Positions 56,761-64,000 of a stretch of 64,000 bases of DNA are shown here, piece after piece; position 1 is the stretch's first letter, and each line of letters opens with the position of its first letter. Origin of the DNA: Agromyces atrinae (lineage in GTDB: Bacteria; Actinomycetota; Actinomycetes; Actinomycetales; Microbacteriaceae); contig NZ_JACCBI010000001.1 in NCBI RefSeq assembly GCF_013407835.1, positions 1,736,001-1,800,000 of the forward strand. The letters are read 5' to 3'. The notes beneath the pieces were generated by a model. The model saw nothing but the letters and a program-made list of their open reading frames with translations, was not told the DNA's origin and ran no database searches. The translations under genes were made by a program, and so were the position numbers.

Positions 56761-57564
56761 TCACGGGCCCGTGGGGCCCTGTGGTGCTGTGTTCGGTTGT
56801 GGTTTTCGGGGGGTTCGGGCCCGGCCGACCTGACCGGATCCGCTTCCGGCTGCGTGAGCCAGGAGTCTGGGTTCACCACCGCGGGCGGCGCCGTGGGCGC
56901 CGCCGAACAGTGCGTCGATGACGGACTGGTCGAGGGTGGAGAGTGCGCCGTCCTGCCGCGCGAGCTGCACGGTGCGGGCGACGTCTTCGGTGAGCACGAC
57001 GAGCCGGACGGCGTCACGGGCGTCGGTGCCGATGGCGAAGGGGCCGGTGTTCGGCACGAGGACGACGCGGCTGCGCTGCTCGGCGAGCGTCGCGGCGACG
57101 GCGCGGCCGAGCGATTCCGCGTCGACCGGGCTCGCGGTGACGACGGGCACGGGGCCGCCGAACTCGCGCGCCATGGCGGTCGTCGCGCACGGGATGGCTT
57201 CGGCGCGTGTCGCCCACGCCGTCGCGTAGGGCGAGTGCGTGTGGGCGAGGGCTCCGGCCTCCGGCACGTGGCGGTAGATCGCGGCGTGCATCGCGACGTC
57301 GATCGGCAGGGAGCCGTCGCCGCCGGGGGTTCCGTCGACGATGCCGGCGTCGAGGGTGCAGAGCACCATGTTCTCGGGGGCGAGTTCGGCGTAGGCGACG
57401 CCCGACGGCTTGATGACGAAGAGGTCGGCGCCCGGCACGCGGGCGGAGACGCTTCCGTCGGTCCACGACACGAGTCCGTGGCGGGGAAGCTCGGCGTGGA
57501 CGTGCGCGACATCGGCCCGGATGCGGGCGATGGCGACTTCGACGCGGGCGCTGAACGTGCTCAC
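56761..57564 (-). CDS. Degenerate AraD-type epimerase/aldolase paralogue
   Basis: 267 residues starting at GTG. Close to AraD over the first 225 residues: [32 protein letters not shown] and [10 protein letters not shown] with zinc ligands His108 and His110. The third zinc ligand is replaced: NTGPF (Thr173) where AraD has NHGPF. The phosphate loop has GSVS for GNVS, and the conserved SSD-type Asp region reads PID. A 40-residue Pro/Arg-rich tail is extra. It may be inactive, regulatory, or use another chemistry. It opens the sugar transporter operon and its start overlaps a short leader ORF as GTGA. Confidence 0.82.
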   Translation of the reverse strand: MSTFSARVEVAIARIRADVAHVHAELPRHGLVSWTDGSVSARVPGADLFVIKPSGVAYAELAPENMVLCTLDAGIVDGTPGGDGSLPIDVAMHAAIYRHVPEAGALAHTHSPYATAWATRAEAIPCATTAMAREFGGPVPVVTASPVDAESLGRAVAATLAEQRSRVVLVPNTGPFAIGTDARDAVRLVVLTEDVARTVQLARQDGALSTLDQSVIDALFGGAHGAARGGEPRLLAHAAGSGSGQVGRARTPRKPQPNTAPQGPTGP

Positions 57565-57632
57565 GAGTGCGCCTCGCCGGCGCGGGTGCCGAGCGCCCGA
57601 CGGGGCGTCTCGACGTGTCGTGAGTTGCTCAT
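57561..57632 (-). CDS. 23-codon leader ORF coupled to the AraD paralogue
   Basis: MSNSRHVETPRRALGTRAGE and three more residues, with GAGAGG 10 nt before the ATG, which is the best ribosome-binding site in this leader. Its stop overlaps the GTG of the following gene as GTGA, so ribosomes would reach that gene by re-initiation. No known peptide family; it may be purely a translational device. Confidence 0.5.
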   Translation of the reverse strand: MSNSRHVETPRRALGTRAGEAHS

Positions 57633-57662
57633 GCTGCCAGACCTCTCTGTCTGCGTGTTCCG

Positions 57663-57716
57663 ATGTGACCGGTCACATTGAGTAAGAGTAAGCCACAGAC
57701 ATCGAGGGGGTGTCAA
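57663..57716 (-). promoter_or_regulatory. Promoter and operator of the sugar ABC operon
   Basis: On the minus strand TTGACA (57716-57711) is followed after 18 nt by a weak CTTACT -10. The perfect palindrome ATGTGACCGGTCACAT (57663-57678) lies just downstream, where a LacI-type repressor would block initiation. A half-site ATGTGTCAC lies upstream at 57722-57730. The same motif recurs before the second LacI gene. Confidence 0.65.
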
Positions 57717-57770
57717 GCGCGATGTGTCACGTCTCGGTAACGGCGGCCCGCACCGCACCCCATCCGGCAC

Positions 57771-58787
57771 TCAGAACGACGGGCGCCCCGTGGAGGAGCG
57801 CACGACGAGCTCCGGCATGATCGAACCCGTGTAGTCGGGCGTCGTCGAATCGATGTTGCCGAGCAGGAGCGCGACGCAACGTCGGCCGAGTTCGGCGAAG
57901 TCCTGGCGCACCGTCGTGAGCGGCGGCCAGTAGTGCGCGGCCTCGGGGACGTCGTCGAATCCGACGACGCTGACGTCGTTCGGAACGTCGAGGCCACCCG
58001 AGCGGAACGCGTGGATGAGACCGAGCGCCATGGCGTCGTTCGAGGCGAAGATCGCCGTGAAATCGCGCACCTGCATGAGCTCGCGGCCGACGTAGTACCC
58101 GAAGTCCGCCGTCCAGTCGCCGAGGATCGGAGCGGTCGTCGGAACGTCCTGCGCGCTCATCTCGTCGAGGAACCCGCGCATGCGCGCCTCGGCCTCGATC
58201 CAGTCCTGCGGCCCGGCGAGGTGGTAGATGTTGCGGTGCCCGAGCTCGATGAGGTGCCGCGTCGCGAGTCGCGCCCCGGCGATCTGGTCGACGGTGATGG
58301 CGTGCTCGCTGTCGGAGATCGACTGCAGGGTCACGTACGGCACGGTGATCTGATGCTCGGCGAGCGCCGTGAACACGCGCATCTGCGGAGCGATGACCAC
58401 GAGACCCTCGACCGCTTGCGCCGTGAGGTGCGCGAGTCCGTCGGCGATCGACGCGGGCGAGGCCGCGTCGATGTTCGCGGTGCTCACCCAGTAGCCCGCC
58501 TCACGCGCGGCCGCTTCGATCGCGGCGATGCTCGATGCGGGCCCGTACTGCGTGCTCGACGCCGAGAGGATGCCGAAGGTCTGCGAGCGACTCGTGACGA
58601 GGGCCCGTGCCGCGCGGTTCGGCCGGTACTGCAGCTGTTCCATGACCTCGAGCACGCGCTGCTTCGTCGAGTCGCGGATGCTCGGGTGGTTGTTGAGCAC
58701 GCGGGAGACCGTCTGGTGCGACACATCTGCAGCCTTCGCCACATCGCGAATGCTGGGTGGTCGTCCCTTCGTCGGCTCTGACGTCAC
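57771..58787 (-). CDS. LacI-family regulator of the sugar transporter operon
   Basis: 338 residues, GTG start. HTH: SIRDVAKAADVSHQTVSRVL followed by NNHPSIRDSTKQRVLEVMEQ. The sugar-binding domain shows SQTFGILSASSTQYGPASS, GHRNIYHLAGPQDWIEAEAR and DVSVVGFDDVPEAAHYWPPL. It is closely related to the first LacI protein in overall layout. It lies upstream of the leader-ORF operon in the same orientation, and matching ATGTGAC palindromes flank both promoters, so it should be an autoregulated local repressor. Confidence 0.88.
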   Translation of the reverse strand: MTSEPTKGRPPSIRDVAKAADVSHQTVSRVLNNHPSIRDSTKQRVLEVMEQLQYRPNRAARALVTSRSQTFGILSASSTQYGPASSIAAIEAAAREAGYWVSTANIDAASPASIADGLAHLTAQAVEGLVVIAPQMRVFTALAEHQITVPYVTLQSISDSEHAITVDQIAGARLATRHLIELGHRNIYHLAGPQDWIEAEARMRGFLDEMSAQDVPTTAPILGDWTADFGYYVGRELMQVRDFTAIFASNDAMALGLIHAFRSGGLDVPNDVSVVGFDDVPEAAHYWPPLTTVRQDFAELGRRCVALLLGNIDSTTPDYTGSIMPELVVRSSTGRPSF

Positions 58788-58807
58788 GGGTTCCTCGACT
58801 TCGATTC

Positions 58808-58897
58808 ATGTTCACGGTCACATGCGTGTCGCTCCCATTATGACTCCCGCGCTCCCGATGTGACAGAGGATGTGACAAGCGCATGTGACGTTCACAT
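58808..58897. promoter_or_regulatory. Operators between the second LacI gene and the divergent hypothetical gene
   Basis: ATGTTCACGGTCACAT (58808-58823) and ATGTGACGTTCACAT (58883-58897) resemble the ATGTGACCGGTCACAT palindrome of the transporter operon, and two further GATGTGAC half-sites lie between them. This suggests autoregulation and control of the divergent gene. Confidence 0.65.
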
Positions 58898-58923
58898 TCC
58901 CCTCCGGGCTTAGGCTGTGCGCC

Positions 58924-59439
58924 ATGGCCGACTTCCTGAACGATCTGCCGCTCAGCTCTCGCCGACGTCGCGACGAATCGACGGTCGGCGACCGCGGAGC
59001 CCAGGTGGACGTCCTCGTCCAGACCGCGCGCGAACTCATCGACTCCGCACCGCTCGCTCAGCGGGAGTCGCTCGCGACCGCGTTCCTGGCGAGCGCGGGC
59101 CTCAAGGGGGACGCGCTCTCGGACGCGCACTCCCCCGCGACGACGACGCGCGACGCATCGATCCGCGACCTCGACCGCGCGCTGTACGCGCTGCTCGACC
59201 TCGCCGAGGCGCTCGACACCGATCCCGAGATCGACGGACTCACGACGGGCGCCGTCGCCCTCTATCGCTCGGGCCGCGTGCGCTTCCCGCAGAAGGCCGT
59301 CGTGCATGGCAGCACCCTGCGCGCGACCGACGCCGACTGGCAGATCGGCTACGGTCCCGTACTCGAGGGCACGGCTCTCGAGATCGTGCGCTTCTTCGAC
59401 GGACGAGGCACGTGGCCCGCGGGCACTACGCCGCGATGA
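58924..59439 (+). CDS. Hypothetical protein divergent from the LacI gene
   Basis: 171 residues from the ATG at 58924; no family recognised. Soluble, no signal peptide. Helical centre (VDVLVQTARELIDSAPLAQR and DLDRALYALLDLAEALDTDP) and a C-terminal mixed part (GYGPVLEGTALEIVRFFDGR). A LacI-type operator ends 26 bp before its start, so expression may follow sugar availability. Confidence 0.6.
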   Translation: MADFLNDLPLSSRRRRDESTVGDRGAQVDVLVQTARELIDSAPLAQRESLATAFLASAGLKGDALSDAHSPATTTRDASIRDLDRALYALLDLAEALDTDPEIDGLTTGAVALYRSGRVRFPQKAVVHGSTLRATDADWQIGYGPVLEGTALEIVRFFDGRGTWPAGTTPR

Positions 59440-59451
59440 CGACGTCGGGCG

Positions 59452-60843
59452 CTAGACCGCTGCTGCCGCCGCGGGCCGCACCCGACCGGCGAGCACGACG
59501 GCGACGAGCGCGACGGCGAGCGTCACCGAGAAGTCCGCGGTGAACGCCCCGGCCGCGAGAGCGCCCGCGACGAGCGGGGTGATCGCGAGGACGGATGCCG
59601 ATCCGAGCGATTCTCCGATCGTGAGCGCCGCCGAGTTGAAGCCCTGCGCCGACGTCGGCGAGAGTTCGAGCACCGAGACCGAGAACCGCGGGTACATGAA
59701 GCCCATGCCGCCGCCCGCGATCGTCCACGCGATGAACGCGACCCACGGCGCGAGGCCGAACGCCGCGACGAGAAGCACGACGCCGAGCGCGACGGCGAGC
59801 ACGGCCGTGCCGATGCGCACCGCGGCGACGTTCGACAGTCGCCCGACGAGGCGCCCCTGCAGCCACGACGCGACGGCCCACGAGACGCCGGCGCCCGTGA
59901 GCACGGCTCCCGCGAGCGAGGGCGAGAACTCGTACTGCTCGATGAGGAAGTACGGGAGGTAGATCTCGCTGCCGAAGAAGGCACCGGCGACGATCGCGCG
60001 CACGAGCACGGTGCCCGGGATGCCCGGCTTCGCGAGGAGCGTGCCGCGCGGCAGGAGCGGGCGCACCGCGACGACGATGACGACGAGCGACGCGGCGGCG
60101 AGGATCCACCGGCCCGGCTCGGGCAGCTCTTTCGCGAGCGAGAGCGCGAGCGCTGCGGCGGCCGCGAGCACGGCCCACGCGAGTCGCGACACGCTCCACG
60201 GCACACTGCTGTCGCCCTCGACCTGGGCCCGCACGCGGAGGAGCGGAGGAAGCATCATCGCGCCGGCCGGGAGCACGAGGAAGATGACGCCGAGGAAGAC
60301 CCAGTGCCACGTGAACGCCTCGGCGATCGCGCCCGCGATCGCCGGTCCGATGATCGAGGGGATGACCCAAGCCGCCGCGAACCCGGCGAAGACACGCGCC
60401 CGGATCTCGAGCGGGTACACGCGGCCGACGATCACATAGAGAGGTACGGTGACGGCCGCGCCGCCGAGCCCGTGCACGAACCGGCCGACGACGAGCATCT
60501 CCATCGTCGTCGCCGTTCCCGCGATGACGAGGCCGACGATGAAGAGCACGGCCGCCGAGATGAGGGGCGGGAGAGGCCCCTTGCGGTCGCTCCAGTTGCC
60601 CGCGAGCACCATGCCGATGACGCCCGCGGCGAGCGGCACCGAGAACGCGACGGCGAAGAGCGACGCCCCATCGAGATCGTCGGCGACGAGCGGCATGATC
60701 GTCGTGACCGCGAGCGACTCGAAGGCCGCGAGGAACACGAGCGAGAACATACCGATGCTGAGCCACCGGTAGGGCGCGGAGAGCGGGCCCGGTGCGCGCC
60801 GCGGCGCTCGTTCGGGCGCGGAGGCGAGCGGCGAATCAGTCAC
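59452..60843 (-). CDS. MFS transporter
   Basis: 463 residues, GTG start. Twelve to fourteen helices; first reads LSIGMFSLVFLAAFESLAVT with the following TTIMPLVADDLDG typical of DHA-type exporters. Motif A is GNWSDRKGP, and GRFVHGLGGAAVTVPLYVIV marks helix 4. Substrate unknown. It is convergent with the hypothetical gene at 58924. Confidence 0.86.
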   Translation of the reverse strand: MTDSPLASAPERAPRRAPGPLSAPYRWLSIGMFSLVFLAAFESLAVTTIMPLVADDLDGASLFAVAFSVPLAAGVIGMVLAGNWSDRKGPLPPLISAAVLFIVGLVIAGTATTMEMLVVGRFVHGLGGAAVTVPLYVIVGRVYPLEIRARVFAGFAAAWVIPSIIGPAIAGAIAEAFTWHWVFLGVIFLVLPAGAMMLPPLLRVRAQVEGDSSVPWSVSRLAWAVLAAAAALALSLAKELPEPGRWILAAASLVVIVVAVRPLLPRGTLLAKPGIPGTVLVRAIVAGAFFGSEIYLPYFLIEQYEFSPSLAGAVLTGAGVSWAVASWLQGRLVGRLSNVAAVRIGTAVLAVALGVVLLVAAFGLAPWVAFIAWTIAGGGMGFMYPRFSVSVLELSPTSAQGFNSAALTIGESLGSASVLAITPLVAGALAAGAFTADFSVTLAVALVAVVLAGRVRPAAAAAV

Positions 60844-60895
60844 TGCACGAGCCTACGGCCGACGACCGACAGTCGCGCACCGCAGTCCCCTCACC

Positions 60896-61585
60896 TCACA
60901 GTTCGGCGAAGGCCCGCACGGGGAAGGTGCCGAAGCCTTCGACTCGTGGCGGCACGGCCGTGAACCGTGCGCCCTCGGCCGGGACCTCGCCGAGGTTCGT
61001 GAGGTGCTCGACGACGTGGATGCCCGCGGCGAGCAGAAGGGTGTGCGCGGGACGCTCTCCTCCGCTCTCGGTGTCGTCGATGTTGAGCGCGTCGATGCCG
61101 ACGAGCGTCACACCCGCGTCGACGAGGTGCTGCGCGCCGGCCTCGGTGAGGAACGGCGAGCCCGTGCGGTACTCGGGCGCGCCGAAGTGCCGGTCCCACC
61201 CGGTGTGCAGCAGCACGGCGGAGCCCGCGAGCTCGCGACCGGCGAATGCCTCGGCCGGAATGCCGCGCTCCGCGGCATCCGTCAGGTGGAATACCTCGGC
61301 GCGGAGGCCGACGAGCGTCTCGAGCGAGAGACTCGCGAGATCGCCGCCGTCGGCGTACCGGTGGAACGGGCTGTCGATGTAGGTGCCGGTATTGCCGATC
61401 ATCTCGATGACGTCCATCGCGAACTCCGTGCCGGGTGCATACGCCGAGCGCGACGCCTCGCGCGTGAGGTGCGGCGTGATGCGCGGTGCGGGCAGACCGG
61501 GGTAGGTCACGAGGCCCGCGCGGATCGGGTGGCTGAGGTCGACGAGGCGACGATCCGCGGAACGGGGTGAGGTGTGATCGGTCAT
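60896..61585 (-). CDS. Cyclase-family metal-dependent hydrolase (kynurenine formamidase-like)
   Basis: 229 residues. The cyclase-family core appears as LVDLSHPIRAGLVTYPGLPA, then NTGTYIDSPFH where the more common motif is HxGTHxDxPxH; histidines at two ligand positions are replaced but the Asp and last His remain. GIDALNIDD and HTLLLAAGIHVVEHL complete the fold. Members hydrolyse N-formyl or cyclic amides. Its start overlaps the permease stop as ATGA, so permease and hydrolase are coupled. Confidence 0.85.
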   Translation of the reverse strand: MTDHTSPRSADRRLVDLSHPIRAGLVTYPGLPAPRITPHLTREASRSAYAPGTEFAMDVIEMIGNTGTYIDSPFHRYADGGDLASLSLETLVGLRAEVFHLTDAAERGIPAEAFAGRELAGSAVLLHTGWDRHFGAPEYRTGSPFLTEAGAQHLVDAGVTLVGIDALNIDDTESGGERPAHTLLLAAGIHVVEHLTNLGEVPAEGARFTAVPPRVEGFGTFPVRAFAEL

Positions 61586-62874
61586 GCACGAACCCTTCGA
61601 ACGAGAGTGACGAGGAGGGAGGCCACGGCGAGGACCGCCGGGACGAGAAGATTACCGCCCGCGAGCACGAGGAGGCCCGCGGTGAGCACCGTCGCGATGA
61701 CGGCGAGCCACCAGCCGAACGAGTAGGTGCGCAGAAGGATGACGGCAGCGACCATTCCCAGGGCATAGATCGCCACCATGCTGCTCGTATGCACGAGGAT
61801 GAACGGCGCGAGCTCGAGGCCCGTGGCGATCATCACGGCGAAGTAGACGAGGGTCAGCGCGAACGTCGCCGCGAGCGCACGCCGCGGCACGCGGCCCGGT
61901 TCGACGCCGCGGGCGAACCAGCGCGGCAGGTCGCCGTCGCGCCCGAGGGAAGCACCGAGCTTCGCGAAGGCCGGGAAGTACGCGTTCAGCACACCGACCG
62001 AGACGATCGCGGCGACCGTGCCGACGAGGACGGGGCCGACGCCGGGCGCCGTGCGTTCGACGAGTTCGAGGAGCGGCACGACTCCGTCGCCGGCGCCCTC
62101 GCCGAGAACGCCTACGGTCGCGACCTGGAGCGCGAGATAACCGGCGCTCGTGACGAGGAGGGCGATGCCCGTCGCGAGGGGGATCGTGCGGCGCGGGTTC
62201 CGGAACTCGCCGGCGATGTGCGTGCCGACCTCCCAGCCGGCGAACGCCCACACGAAGAGGCTGATGGCGGCGCCGACGCCGAGCCAGCCGTGCGGCAGGA
62301 AGGGTTCGAAGTTCCGGGCGTCGGCCGCGGGGAGCGCGACCGAGACGACGCCGATGACGACCGCGAGGAGGAGGCCCGTGAGCACGAACTGCATCCACCC
62401 GGCGACGCGCACGCCGAAGAAGTTGGCAAGGAAGGGCGGGAGGAAGATGACGGCCGAGATGATCGGCACGGCGGCACGGTCGACCCCGAGGATCGCCGTG
62501 ACGTACTCGCCGCCGAGCACCGCGACGACGGGCGCCCCGGCACAGACGCCGATGGAGAACCAGTAGCCCGTCATCCGGGCCGCGGTGTCGCCGATCGCGC
62601 GCCGCACGTAGCTCGTGACCCCGCCCGCATCGGGGAAGCGCGACGCGAGCGCGGCAAACGTTCCCGCGAGCGGGATCGAGAGCACCGCGACCGCGAGCAC
62701 GGCGACGATCGAGGCCGGCCCCGCGACGGCCGCGGCGAGACCGGGCAGCACGAGGAGGCCCGTGCCGAGCACGCTCGCGATGTAGAGCGCCGTGCCCTGT
62801 CCGAGCCCGAGCCGACCGCGCGGCGGCGCGCTCGCGTCATCCGCGATCGGGAGGCGGGGGTCTGTCGAGGTCAC
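61582..62874 (-). CDS. APC-family amino acid/amine permease
   Basis: 430 residues if started at the GTG at 62874; the open frame to 62925 would run into the hairpin. Twelve helices with the APC first-helix motif GTALYIASVLGTGLLVLPGL and the loop FPDAGGVTSYVRRAIGD. It should import an amino acid or amine that the coupled cyclase-family hydrolase then processes. A ribosome-binding site is poorly placed (AGGGGA immediately before GTG), so the start is uncertain. Confidence 0.86.
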   Translation of the reverse strand: MTSTDPRLPIADDASAPPRGRLGLGQGTALYIASVLGTGLLVLPGLAAAVAGPASIVAVLAVAVLSIPLAGTFAALASRFPDAGGVTSYVRRAIGDTAARMTGYWFSIGVCAGAPVVAVLGGEYVTAILGVDRAAVPIISAVIFLPPFLANFFGVRVAGWMQFVLTGLLLAVVIGVVSVALPAADARNFEPFLPHGWLGVGAAISLFVWAFAGWEVGTHIAGEFRNPRRTIPLATGIALLVTSAGYLALQVATVGVLGEGAGDGVVPLLELVERTAPGVGPVLVGTVAAIVSVGVLNAYFPAFAKLGASLGRDGDLPRWFARGVEPGRVPRRALAATFALTLVYFAVMIATGLELAPFILVHTSSMVAIYALGMVAAVILLRTYSFGWWLAVIATVLTAGLLVLAGGNLLVPAVLAVASLLVTLVRRVRA

Positions 62875-62911
62875 TCCCCTACTCTGGCGTTCGGCGACGG
62901 CCGACCGTAGC

Positions 62912-62945
62912 TGGCAGAAAGCCAACCCTCAGTGATTTTCTGCCA
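62912..62945 (-). terminator. Hairpin downstream of metB
   Basis: TGGCAGAAA (62912-62920) pairs with TTTCTGCCA (62937-62945). It lies beyond the metB stop at 62954 and before the permease start region. On the minus strand no T-run follows. Confidence 0.5.
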
Positions 62946-62953
62946 ACGCGAGC

Positions 62954-64000
62954 TCAGAGGCGGTCGAGCGCCTCGAGCACGTCGCCCGTGAGGTCCGCCA
63001 CGTCTTCGATGCCGACCGAGAGGCGCACGATCGACACGGGCACCTCGGCCTCGGTGCCGCGCACCGACGCGTGCGTCATCTCGGACGGGTAGTTCACGAG
63101 CGACTCGACGCCGCCGAGCGACTCGGCGAGCTGGAAGAACGTCATCGACTCCGCGAAGCGACGCGCCGCGGCCTCCCCGCCGACGAGATCGAGCGAGATC
63201 ATGCCGCCGAAGCCCGACATCTGCCGAGCCGCGAGGTCGTGGCCGGGGTGCGTCGGCAGGCCCGGGTAGAGCACGCGCGAGACGGCCGCGTGGCCGACGA
63301 CGGCCTCCGCGATCGCCTGCGCGTTCGACGAGTGCCGCTGCATGCGGAGCGCGAGGGTCTTGATGCCGCGCGTCGTGAGGAACGCGTCGAACGGCCCCGA
63401 CACGGCGCCCGCGGCGAACTGGATGAACTGCACCTTCTCGGCGAGCTCGGCACGACCGGGCGCGAAGACCGCGGCTCCGCCGACGACGTCGGAGTGGCCG
63501 CCGAGGTACTTCGTCGTCGAGTGGATGACGACGTCGGCACCGAGCTTGATGGGCTGCTGCAGCGCGGGCGACGCGAACGTGTTGTCGACCACGACGACGA
63601 GACCGGCCGCGTGACCGAGCTCGACGAGAGCGGCGACGTCGCTGATCTTCATGAGCGGGTTCGACGGCGTCTCGACCCACAGCACCTTCGTCTCGGGTCG
63701 AACGGCCGCCCGCACGGCGTCGAGGTCGCTCGTGTCGACCGTCGAGTGCTCGATGCCCCACGCACCGTGGATGCGGCGGATGAGTCGGTGCGTGCCGCCG
63801 TAGACGTCGTTGCCGATGATGACGTGGTCACCCGGAGTCAGCACCGCACGCAGCAGTGCGTCTTCCGCCGCGAGACCCGACGCGAACGACAGGGCCGATT
63901 CGCCGTGCTCGATCGCGGCGAGCTGCGTCTCGAGCGCCGTGCGCGTCGGGTTGCCGCCGCGCGAGTACTCGTAGCCGCCGCGGAGGCCGCCGATGCCGTC
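62954..64000 (-). CDS. metB: Cystathionine gamma-synthase, 5' end outside window
   Basis: About 348 residues are visible; the start lies beyond position 64000. Cys/Met-metabolism PLP enzyme with the full signature: GYEYSRGGNPTRTALE near the visible start, ALSFASGLAAEDALLRAV, WVETPSNPLMKI, VDNTFASPALQQPIKLG and the PLP lysine in HSTTKYLGGHSDVVGG. It should condense O-acyl-homoserine with cysteine, or act as a lyase; the two are hard to tell apart by sequence. Confidence 0.9.
   Translation of the reverse strand, partial: DGIGGLRGGYEYSRGGNPTRTALETQLAAIEHGESALSFASGLAAEDALLRAVLTPGDHVIIGNDVYGGTHRLIRRIHGAWGIEHSTVDTSDLDAVRAAVRPETKVLWVETPSNPLMKISDVAALVELGHAAGLVVVVDNTFASPALQQPIKLGADVVIHSTTKYLGGHSDVVGGAAVFAPGRAELAEKVQFIQFAAGAVSGPFDAFLTTRGIKTLALRMQRHSSNAQAIAEAVVGHAAVSRVLYPGLPTHPGHDLAARQMSGFGGMISLDLVGGEAAARRFAESMTFFQLAESLGGVESLVNYPSEMTHASVRGTEAEVPVSIVRLSVGIEDVADLTGDVLEALDRL

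Overview
This 64-kb window is high-GC actinobacterial chromosome with dense, short-gapped genes, many GTG starts and strong third-position GC. Several markers point to Microbacteriaceae: a class Ib nrdHIEF operon with NrdR-like boxes, a DUF222/HNH protein, LAxTG surface proteins (sortase E type), a HAIR-controlled Clp ATPase, and a lone ectB-type diaminobutyrate aminotransferase. Peptidoglycan of many Microbacteriaceae contains 2,4-diaminobutyrate. No rRNA, tRNA, CRISPR array, transposase or phage gene was seen. The family assignment is inference from gene content.

Layout. 0-2.4 kb: siderophore-interacting protein (cut by the window start), AraC and TetR regulators around a perfect palindrome. 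2.5-6.9 kb: glpD-glpK with a divergent SorC-type regulator. 7-13.8 kb: a membrane-fused alpha/beta hydrolase, a DHA2 exporter, a histidine phosphatase, ectB and a cystathionine-synthase-like enzyme. 14-15.2 kb: a zinc-free ribosomal L36 and a COG0523-like protein without a P-loop, divergent from one Zur-like box. 15.2-22.9 kb: a PEBP protein and MFS exporter divergent from duplicated operators, then a 1250-residue acyltransferase/kinase fusion translationally coupled to an unrecognised 518-residue protein, and an ArsR regulator. This is the most unusual locus of the window.

23-33.7 kb: DUF222/HNH protein, ClpC-like ATPase with a HAIR box, F420-type reductase, Nudix hydrolase, an LAETG surface protein and small enzymes. 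33.7-39.1 kb: M20 peptidase, two luciferase-like monooxygenases and an exporter. 39.2-42.6 kb: an ice-binding-like (DUF3494) LAATG protein, a DksA-type zinc finger and a serine hydrolase with a small membrane partner. 42.6-47 kb: nrdHIEF with NrdR-like and DnaA-box sequences upstream. 47-59.4 kb: L-arabinose use, namely araBDA with a LacI regulator, and a second operon (leader ORF, degenerate AraD paralogue, ChvE/MmsA/MmsB-type sugar ABC transporter) with another LacI regulator and its operators. 59.4-64 kb: MFS transporter, APC permease plus cyclase-family hydrolase, and a cystathionine gamma-synthase cut by the window end.

How it fits together: the two ara operons should import an aldose and convert L-arabinose to D-xylulose-5-phosphate, while glpDK feeds glycerol into glycolysis. 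Intergenic spaces carry several long stem-loops of about 55-65 nt, and a 107-bp direct repeat lies between the two ara operons.
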